From assembly GCA_014281115.1 (NCBI GenBank), contig JACONQ010000021.1, positions 868,001 through 932,000 on the forward strand: a DNA stretch of 64,000 bases, given 5' to 3'. The DNA is from Laburnicola sp. R22_1. Taxonomy: Eukaryota; Ascomycota; Dothideomycetes; Pleosporales; Didymosphaeriaceae. The notes below the pieces were generated by a model. It had not been told where the DNA came from and did not search any database. It was given only the letters and a program-made list of their open reading frames with translations. Positions 56,671-64,000 of this stretch are shown here, in pieces. The position numbers and the translations under genes are program-made. Each line of letters opens with the position of its first letter. Within the stretch, counting starts at the first letter, position 1.

Positions 56671-56708
56671 CCGTTAGCGCTCATAGGCAGCGTTAGCGGT
56701 AATATGTA
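56671..56708. repeat. 38-bp repeat, copy 1 (left flank of X2)
   Basis: CCGTTAGCGCTCATAGGCAG followed by CGTTAGCGGTAATATGTA. The second copy lies at 59726-59763, directly right of X2. Before insertion they formed a tandem pair, with X2 placed at the TA between them. Confidence 0.8.
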
Positions 56709-56913
56709 CGGAGGTGCCTTTCAAAAGTCCTTGCCCACCTTGGCGAGCAGGGGTATACGCCACATTCTTAATTAGGAAGCATCTCCGAGCCTACGTGGCC
56801 TTTGCTTCTAATCTCACAACCCCTCTATACTATTTGCTTTCTAATTAATACTATCTTTGCAATAGCTCCTTATAATATTACTATAAGGGCTTTAATAATC
56901 ACTCTTAAGGCTA

Positions 56914-58429
56914 CGGAGGTGCCTTTTAAAAGTCCTTGCCCACCTTAGCGAGCAGGGGTCTGCGCCACATTCTTAATTTGGATATATATCTGATTACCTA
57001 AGTCTATAGAGATTTCTGCCCTCCTTATACTTGTTACCTCCTTTTACCTTAATAATCTTTTTAATATAAATAGAAATACACTTAATTTAAGCCTAGATCT
57101 TCTCCTAAGGTAGATCTTGCCAGCACTGCTCCTAAGTATAGACAGCCTCTACTCTGCTCTTTAGTGCACCTTTCTTTATAGTAGCTCTTTTTATCTATAG
57201 CTAGTAAGGTTTAATAGCGTTTAAATTAGATAAATTATTACACTAAAGCAGCTTTACAATATTATAGATACTATATATATAGCTCTAGACATAATAATTA
57301 TAAAAAGGCGCCTTATCTTCTTATATAACTATTTCTAGCTACTCTACTTTATACTTCTTAGTAAAGAGTATAAGCTTTAAAAGTAGGATAAACGTCTAGT
57401 ATTAATACTAGTTAATACCTAATCCTTTGCCCTAGCTAACCTTTCTAGTCTTCTTATTCTATATCTATTAAGGTTATTGTCTAGGCTTATTTTATAGAGT
57501 AAGGCAACGCATTCTATTTTTAAGCTTCTATTATGCCTTTATAATAGGCTCTAGCTCCTAGTTAAGCTTCTTAATTTAAGTAGTAGTAGCCTCCTTCTTT
57601 TCTTTGTTTCTAGCGTCTAGTAGTAATAGGACCCCTTCTTATTATATAAAAAGCACCCCTAGAATATAAACATAGAGTAGCCCTTTTACCTTTTATAGAT
57701 ATAACTTTCAATAAATACTTTATTAGCCTTTTACTATATTCTGTATTCTTCACACCTATAGAGAAGTACTATAGATATTTTATTAGACTAAATAATATTC
57801 TTCTAATTCTTAATTATCTAGTATTTATACTAAAGGCACTAGTTATACTAAGCCTCCTTTATCTTCTTTATTAACCTAAGTTTTCTTATTAGCTTTGTCT
57901 TCTTAAAGCCTATCTTCCTTAGGATGCGCTAGACAGTTATAGTAGAGATATTAAATCCTTCTTAGCTAAGCGCGCTAGTAATATTAGCATAAGACTTCTC
58001 TTATCTATAACGATTAGTGTGTACGCTGTTAACTGCTTTCTATGCAATATTATTCTACTTTAAGGGCCTTCTAGAGCGATAGCTATCTTTAAGGTATTTA
58101 TCTATAAGCTTAAGTGGCTGCTAGTATAGATTAAAGCCTTGTTTAATTGCTTACGCAAATATTAAGTTAATTGTCCGCTTTAGAATTCCTGTTAGACTAG
58201 TAATCTTATTATTAGGCTTTCTAGTAGCCTTAAGAGTAATTATTAAAGCCCTTATAGCAATATTGTGAGGAGCTATTGCAAAGACAGTATTAATTAGAAA
58301 GCAAATAGTATAGAGGGGTTAGAAGGTTAGAAGCAAAGGCCACGTAGGCTTAAAGATACTTTCTAATTAAGAATGTGGCGTATACCCCTGCTCGCCAAGG
58401 TGGGCAAGGACTTTTAAAAGGCACCTCTA
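56914..58429 (-). mobile_element. Tc1/mariner-like element X1 inserted into X2 in opposite orientation
   Basis: 1516 bp with the same two distinct termini as X2, inverted (the X2 right-end type at 56914, the X2 left-end type at 58429). TA lies at 56912-56913 and 58430-58431. The insertion point in X2 is GGC-TA-CTAGAAAGCC. The corresponding uninterrupted site can be read inside X1 near 58220-58235, which confirms the model. Confidence 0.88.
56994..58200 (-). pseudogene. X1 DDE transposase relic
   Basis: Minus-strand relic ending GGNKYKEGRNLYRLR-stop at 56994, a typical C-terminus of a widespread ascomycete DDE transposase family. Upstream segments correspond to those in X2 (FWECFLYNKKGPYYY-like, at about 57630-57670). 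Very AT-rich with many stops. N-terminus not placed. Confidence 0.7.
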
Positions 58430-58435
58430 TACTAG

Positions 58436-59643
58436 AAAGCCTAATAACAAAATCACTAGTCTAATAGGGATTCTAAAGTAGATAATTAACTTAATATTTA
58501 CGCAAGTAATTAAACAAGGCTTTAATCTATGCTAGCGGCTACTTAAGCTTATAGATAAATACCTTAAAGATGGCTATTACTCTAGGAGGCCCTTAAAGCA
58601 GAATAATATTGCATAGAAAGTAGTTAATAGTATATACACTAACTACTATAAATAAGAGAAGTTTTACGCTAATATTGCTAGCGCGCTTAGCTAAGAAGGA
58701 TTTAATATCTTTGCTATAACTATCTAGCGTATTCTAAAAAAGGCAGACTTTAAGAAGACAAAGCTAATAAGGAAATCTAGGTTAATAAAAAAAATAAAAG
58801 AGGCTTAGTATAACTAGTGCCTTTAGTATAAACACTAGACAATTAAGAATTAAAAGAATATTATCTAGTCTAATAAAATATCTATAGTTTTTCTCTATAG
58901 GTGTAGAGGATACAGAATATAACAAAAGGCTAATAAGGTATTTATTTAAAGTTATATCTATAAGAGATAAAAGGACTACTCTAAGTTTATATTCTAGGAG
59001 TGCTTTTTATATAATAAAAAGGGACCCTATTACTACTAGACGCTAGAAACAAAGAAAAAGAAGGAGGCTACTACTACTTAAATTAAGAAGCTTAACTAGA
59101 AGCTAGAGCCTATTATAAAGACATAATAGAAGCTTAAAAATAGAATGCGTCACCTTGCTCTATATAATAAGCCTAGACAATAATCTTAATAGACGTAGAA
59201 TAAGAAGACTAGAAAGATTAGCTAGGGTAGAGGATTAGGTCTAGTATTAATACTAGACATTTGTTTTATTTCTAAAGCTTATATCCTTTACTAAGAAGTG
59301 TAAAGCAAAGCGGCTAGGAATAGTTATATAAGAAGGTAAGGTGCCTTCTTATAATTATTATATCTAGAGCTATATATATAGCATCTATAATATTATAAAG
59401 CTACTTTAATATAGTAATTTACCTAATTTAAACGCTATTAAACCTTACTAGCTATAAATAAAGAGAGCTACTATAAAGAAAGGTGCATTAAAGAGCAGAG
59501 CAGAGGCTGTCTGTGCTTAGGAGCAGTGCTAGTAGGATCTATCTTAGGAGAAGATCTAGGCTTTTATTTATATTAAAAAGATTATCAAGGTAGAAGGAGA
59601 TAATAAGTATAAGGAGGGCAGAAATCTCTATAGACTTCGGTAA
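58436..59643 (+). pseudogene. X2 DDE transposase relic
   Basis: The plus strand from about 58860 reads SIVFLYRCRGYRI, YSKFIFWECFLYNKKGPYYY (near 58975-59035), KLEPIIKT, NRMRHLALYNKP, and ends GDNKYKEGRNLYRLR with TAA at 59641-59643. The order matches Tc1/mariner-like DDE transposases of ascomycetes. The N-terminal helix-turn-helix part is eroded. In the right half a stretch corresponding to the central catalytic part looks shortened (near 59240), so an internal deletion is possible. Confidence 0.72.
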
Positions 59644-59725
59644 TTGGATATATATCCAAATTAAGAATGTGGCGCAGACCCCTGCTCGCCAAGGTGGGCA
59701 AGGACTTTTGAAAGGCACCTCCGTA

Positions 59726-59763
59726 CCGTTGGCGCCAATACGCAGCGTTAGCGGTAATATGTA
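59726..59763. repeat. 38-bp repeat, copy 2 (right flank of X2)
   Basis: CCGTTGGCGCCAATACGCAG followed by CGTTAGCGGTAATATGTA. Pairs with 56671-56708. Confidence 0.8.
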
Positions 59764-61980
59764 CCGTCACGAGCCAGCTTGGACACCAAGGGCGCAACTC
59801 CACGTCCACCAGCCAGGTCATTCTTGGCTTTTTCTTCGTCGAAAGACGGGCGATCTAGCCGTCAAAGTCAAAGAGCCTCATACCTGGCAGTCTGACATTT
59901 TATTGCAGCGTGCAGCGCGGTGCATCGCAGGTGAGTGTGGGAAGGGGAGCGATTCTCGACATCGGCATGTCGGAGACGCTACTCTTGCCACGTGACCAGA
60001 GACATACATATCATGAGCTACCCCATCGCGTAATCGTGACACAATCTGCAGAATACATGTAACATTGAATGCTACCCCGTCTCAATATGCCCTATCCCTG
60101 GATTACCCGCACGCATTCAGCCTTCCCCTCCACTCTCCCTTCATGAACCAGGATGACTATCCAAGTCAAAAGTTCGCCGCTCAAAGCTCGCATGACTGGC
60201 TAGTTGAGTTTTCTCCACAATTCAAGGTGGATGTTCAGCTCCACATGCTGCACATACGGCGACGGACGACACCACGCCGCACGTGGAGATCGCCAACATC
60301 ATCCAATTGTGCGGCGTATTCATCAACGCTGAAGATATGAAATCCCGAACCGAACGAACACGGTACGCCCTGTCCCAAGGTACACGCCGAGTGGCAGGCA
60401 GCCGCGCATCTTTTCTTTCTCAAGAAGCAAATCGCAATCCTTCCTGTTGTGCATCTGGTTTGATTTTTGAAACTGAGGCGATGGGTCGCCTGTTGTAGCT
60501 GTTATGGACGGGAGTCGGCTTAGACGGACACACTGGGATGGTGCCATGTTCCGCCTTTCCATAGATTCAGTTCTTCTAAAGCTGGTAGCACCAGCCTCGA
60601 TAATGCTCCACATCAAAACACTCCACTTCGTTTCTTGAGACCCTTTGAGTACCGTTCCTTGACTCTACCCATGGCATGCTTTCACTGACCAACGCGATCT
60701 TAGTTGGGGCGTTGTTTTTGCAAGTTTGCTGCGTGCGATGTAGAACCAAGGCACCAGTAGATAAGGATAAAGTAATATCCGAGAATAATCGAGCGGTTTG
60801 CGCAGGCTGAAAGGTGACGTGAGTATTCCGCACCTCTTCAAAAGGAAGAAGGATAGGTGGCAAGAGTTGGGCTGTTAAACCGGACGATCAGAGTACCGAA
60901 TATGATCGAGAAACCTATGGTGGCTAGAAGAGGTATGTCTGGCATGACACTGCGGTGTTGCATGGTTGATTACAAGAGGAACCTACATGCAGAACATGTA
61001 CTGCTTCTATTTCAGGCTGACTATTACTGCAAGGATATTACTTGCCGCGTTGGCTTTTGATTGCAGCGTGCATGATTAATCGTATACCCCATATCAAATA
61101 CTCAAACCCATTGCGTGAAGTGGGTTGATGCTATCACTGTGGGATTTGATATTTGCGCGTTGATAATATGGGTTTGTACCGCCTCTCAAGCCGATTGTTG
61201 CTGTGTTGGTACCGCATGTTAATAAGGAACGCCTGCGCCTTGCCTACATACATGTGGAATATCTGGTGCATAGAAGTCGGTATCTGTCGACTGTTCCGCT
61301 GCATATGGTACTTAGTACAACGCTGACTTTCTTATCTTGTTTAACCATCTCTTCCGCAGCGGCCCCATGCACATACCACTCTTCTTCCATGCGGTTCTGC
61401 CTAGTGGAGTCCAACTCTTTCACCATACGCGTGTTTTATTCCCAAGAACCCCTCTTTTTAATAAAAAAACGTCAATCAAGCGTATGGTCCCTAGACATTT
61501 ATTCTCAAATGTAGATACCGTCTTCTCAAATTCATACCAGCATCCGCCAACTAACCATATCAGCCTTCCGCAACTTGGCTTAACAAAAAGACCAAGTGGA
61601 GGAAGGACGACTATAATGGAAGCTTGTAAATTTTTTGACAAAGCTAGTACAGAGCGAAGAATGTAAGAAGTGTCTAACAGAAGAAGAGAGGTAAACACTC
61701 ACACTTCCCATGTATAATAGTAGAGCCACAGAGCCGTAATGTCTTTTAATGCGTCACACTAGGTACAGGTAGTAATACTCTTCCCCAATATTAACAGAGT
61801 TAGAATTCAAAACTTTGCAATGCCTCTTACACTCTAAATAAGCAATAAAACGTAAGAATAATAACAGAATTCTGCCCCAGCGCAATACTAAACAAGGACC
61901 ACAAGCCAAGACACTAAGAAAAGACACATATATCTAGAATAATAACTAAGATCTTTCAAGCATTAGAAGCACAATTGACA
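59764..61980. other. Unique sequence of moderate GC without convincing gene
   Basis: Several open frames of 60-110 codons overlap on both strands, but none shows a domain, codon bias or splice pattern that convinces. The best candidates are 60065-60340 (plus) and 60283-60498 (plus, IANIIQLCGVFINAEDMKSR), which might be remnants of one gene split by a frame change. No RIP signature is visible. It may contain the distal promoter of the Zn2Cys6 gene and unrecognised non-coding transcripts. Confidence 0.45.
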
Positions 61981-62154
61981 ATGAGTAGTGCCAACAATCA
62001 TTTGCCGTTAGAAAAGGGAACCAGAGATTCTAGCCCAAAACATAGACAGGAGACGAGGAGAACTGAGCAGAGAAGACGTAGAAGTATAAGTACCAACAGC
62101 AATCTCTCTAGTGTTAAGAAAAACAAGCGTCGATTAATAGAGGAACAACCTTAG
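61981..62154 (+). CDS. Small basic ORF, 57 aa, unknown
   Basis: From ATG 61981 to TAG 62152-62154: starts MSSANNHLPLEKGTRDSS, rich in Arg, Lys and Ser (RRTEQRRRRSIST), ending KKNKRRLIEEQP. No family recognised. The TAG may be premature, because the frame continues briefly (KLER). It could be a fragment of a transposon-associated protein, given the subterminal repeats 300 bp downstream. Low confidence that it is a gene. Confidence 0.25.
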   Translation: MSSANNHLPLEKGTRDSSPKHRQETRRTEQRRRRSISTNSNLSSVKKNKRRLIEEQP

Positions 62155-62199
62155 AAGTTAGAGAGGTAATAATTAATGTTTATACTAGTGACTGCTACA

Positions 62200-62420
62200 G
62201 CAGTAGATGTATTAGAAGCAGGCATCCGCTCGCAGGAGAGAAGGTGTATTAGAAGTAGGTGTATTAGGAGCAGACATATTGGGAGCAGGCAGGCCTGAGC
62301 AAAACGTTAGAGGCAGACGCGGGGGTAATTCGCTTCAGGCTGCTTGCCCATATACCACCTTCCGCAAACAGATTGTAAATAAGGATTCAAAAGAAAGAAA
62401 AATGGAAAGAAAGAAAGAAA
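62200..62420. repeat. Short degenerate repeats and AAAG microsatellite
   Basis: A unit similar to GTATTAGAAGCAGGCAT recurs about four times at 62207-62300. (AAAG)n-like sequence lies at 62388-62422. Confidence 0.55.
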
Positions 62421-62450
62421 GATGATTAGATAAGATAAGTGCCACGCTTG

Positions 62451-62610
62451 CAGACCTGCCAACAATCAAGCCGCTAACAAGCGCTTGATTGTTTGGCTTG
62501 AGCTTGGCTTGGTTCTATCAATCCAAGCTAACGTGTAGTAATTTGCTAACAAGCCAAGCTAAGGAGGGAAGGCTTGATTATTTGGCTTGTTAGGCTTGAT
62601 AAAAAGTAGG
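62451..62610. mobile_element. Subterminal-repeat cluster of a probable hAT-like transposon end
   Basis: Begins CAGACCTGCC. It contains an 11-bp inverted repeat AACAATCAAGC/GCTTGATTGTT (62461-62471, 62483-62493) and at least six copies of CAAGCC or GGCTTG in both orientations up to about 62600. Clustered short motifs beside a CAG terminus are typical of hAT ends. No transposase and no second terminus were found, so this is a fragment or a miniature element. Confidence 0.4.
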
Positions 62611-62735
62611 CAGCAGAGTGGTTTTAGGCCAAGTTTAATAACGTTTTCAAGGCTGCTGTACAGACGATCTCGCGACACTTTTCTGGTGTTGTACCAGTAC
62701 GGTAGTCAGCTTATCGATAGCTAAGTTACCTACTA

Positions 62736-64000
62736 CCGTGGGTCACCACCTCGTGCACGGCCCCACCTCGTGCACGGCCAACACCAAATCTCCCGCACTT
62801 TCAGAATCGCTTTACACCACCAATATACACCCAATAGAGGCTGCCCTAGAGTCGTTCAAATCGCTGAAGCTTGGAGAGAAGCCTAATTATACTCAGACTG
62901 CGAAAAAGTACGGTGTTAATCGAACGTTGCTGTCGAAGCGTCACCGCGGGGTTATCAGCAGCTATGCGGAGAAAGTCGATAATATGCGCCTTCTCAACTC
63001 TACACAGGAAACTGAGCTCGTACAATATATTGATAAGCTCTGTGTACGAGGGCTACCACCTACAAGGGAGATGATACGGAATTTCGCAGCAGAAATAGCA
63101 GGAAAAGAGCTAGGAAAAAACTGGGTTGATCGCTTTATTGCGCGGCATCACATTAAGCTTATATCTCAATAGGTATCTAGCATCAATTCTACACGCCACA
63201 GAGCTGACTTTGCCTTTAAATACGCCCTATATTTTAAGCTTCTAGACTAGAAGATAACTTAGTATAATATTAAGGCTCGCAATATCTACAATATGGATAA
63301 GAAGGGCTCCTTAATTAGGGTGCTGTTAAAAATAAAGCGTGTGTTCTCCCGCTATCAATATGATCACAGAGGCGTGAAACAAGCACTCTAGGACGGCAAT
63401 AGGGAGTAGATAACTACAATAGCCTATATTTGCGCCGACAGCAGCTATCTCACGCCTGCGCTGATTTATTAGGCTGTTTCTGGCAAGATATAAGACTTAT
63501 GGCTTCAGGATTTCGACCCTACAGAGCACAAAACCTTCTTCGCCTTATCGCCCAGTGGATGGACTAACAACAAGCTAGGGCTCTTATGGCTTAAACAGGT
63601 GTTTAATCGCGAAACAAAAGCAAAGGCAAGACGATTATATTATTTACTTATCCTTAACAGCTATAGCTCACATATATCGATGGAGTTTATTAAGTTTTGC
63701 GACAACAATCGGATTCTTCTGGCCATCTATCCTCCCCACGCTACCCACACCTTGCAGCCGCTTAACATCTGCCTTTTTAAGCCTCTATTAACTGCCTACT
63801 TAAACAAGCTCTCCAAGTTCATATATAGCTATCAGGGCATCTCCGCGATTACAAAAAGAGACTTCTTCCGCTTGTTTTATAAGGCCTGGCATACAACGTT
63901 TAAGGAAAAGACAATCTTAACGGCTTTTTAAGTCACAGGGCTTTCGCTGTTAGACTTAGAGGCTATACTTAAGAAGTTTAAAATAGAGGAGACTAAGAGG
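62736..64000 (+). mobile_element. Fot1/pogo-like transposon Fot-D, cut by the right window edge
   Basis: Starts CCGTGGGTCACC after TA (62734-62735). The terminal region holds the direct repeat CACCTCGTGCACGGCC twice (62746-62778). The transposase follows in plus orientation. The other terminus lies outside the window. Confidence 0.78.
62738..64000 (+). pseudogene. Fot-D transposase, partial, with RIP stops
   Basis: A close relative of the Fot-C protein: IEAALESFKSLK, YTQTAKKYGVNRTLLSKRH (helix-turn-helix), LPPTREMIRNFA, NWVDRFIARHHIKLIS; then after stops YNMDKKGSLI (first Asp), LILNSYSSHISMEF (Asp to Asn) and LQPLNICLFKPL (Asp to Asn). Open blocks are 62738-63172 and 63599-63931, in the same frame. 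TAG/TAA stops lie between them (for example after LIS-Gln near 63170). No ATG in frame near the start; GTG at 62738 is the first possible codon. Inactive; its C-terminus is beyond the window. Confidence 0.87.

Larger units (their letters stand above)
56709..59723 (+). mobile_element. Tc1/mariner-like element X2, containing X1
   Basis: Inverted termini CGGAGGTGCCTTTCAAAAGT (56709 onward and, inverted, to 59723) with TA at 56707-56708 and 59724-59725. Its own sequence is 56709-56911 plus 58432-59723 (about 1.5 kb). The two ends differ just inside the common 60 bp, so each terminus is recognisable. The transposase relic is on the plus strand. Confidence 0.88.

Noticed and set aside
59585..59821. 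78-codon minus-strand frame across the X2 right end
   Set aside because: It spans the transposon terminus and its flank; a chance opening.
60065..61698. Several 60-110-codon open frames on both strands
   Set aside because: They overlap one another, have no domains, no supporting splice signals and no consistent codon bias. I do not list them as genes.

Overview
The window looks like a nuclear chromosome segment of a filamentous ascomycete (Pezizomycotina, possibly Dothideomycetes; the species cannot be named from the sequence). Evidence: a Zn2Cys6 regulator with short GT-AG introns, Fot1/pogo, Tc1/mariner, Ty1/copia and chromodomain-bearing Ty3/gypsy elements, and a strong repeat-induced point mutation (RIP) signature. 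Element frames are kept while CAG/CAA codons have become TAG/TAA, and LTR pairs differ mainly at CpA/TpA sites. The compartments contrast sharply: AT-rich RIP-eroded repeats (about 1.1-50.4 kb and 56.7-59.7 kb) and a GC-rich gene island (about 50.4-56.7 kb).

Layout. 1-1550: broken ankyrin-repeat gene (minus), more RIP-mutated towards the repeats. 1551-4924: AT-rich desert with one tRNA-like relic. 4925-10291: complete copia element C1 (plus). 10453-12568: Tc1-type element with long inverted repeats. 12754-18272: copia element C2 (minus). 18.3-41.7 kb: a degraded gypsy element G1 (plus) interrupted by a second gypsy element G2 (24207-40575, minus). G2 carries a copia solo LTR, Fot1-like elements Fot-A1 and Fot-C, and Fot-A2, which in turn contains Fot-B. 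This gives four levels of insertion (G1 > G2 > Fot-A2 > Fot-B); each inner insertion has a recognisable target-site duplication. 41.9-50.4 kb: a 15-mer satellite, gypsy leader repeats, and a non-pol LTR unit G3.

The gene island holds three intact genes: kynureninase (minus) and indoleamine 2,3-dioxygenase (plus) sharing a 440-bp divergent promoter, then a convergent Zn2Cys6 transcription factor (minus). The two enzymes act in tryptophan-kynurenine catabolism (tryptophan to N-formylkynurenine; kynurenine or 3-hydroxykynurenine to anthranilate or 3-hydroxyanthranilate). The regulator may control them; the promoter has paired 34-bp repeats and a CCG-N6-CGG site.

56709-59723 is a mariner-like element (X2) with a second copy (X1) inserted into it in opposite orientation. 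59.7-62.7 kb has no convincing gene. The window ends in another Fot1-like element (Fot-D).

The most unexpected signal is a fixed-geometry palindrome, GTACTAT-N5-ATAGTAC. It recurs in copia LTRs, in copia coding sequence and in the unrelated Fot-B transposon. All calls come from reading the sequence by eye; no database or alignment program was run.
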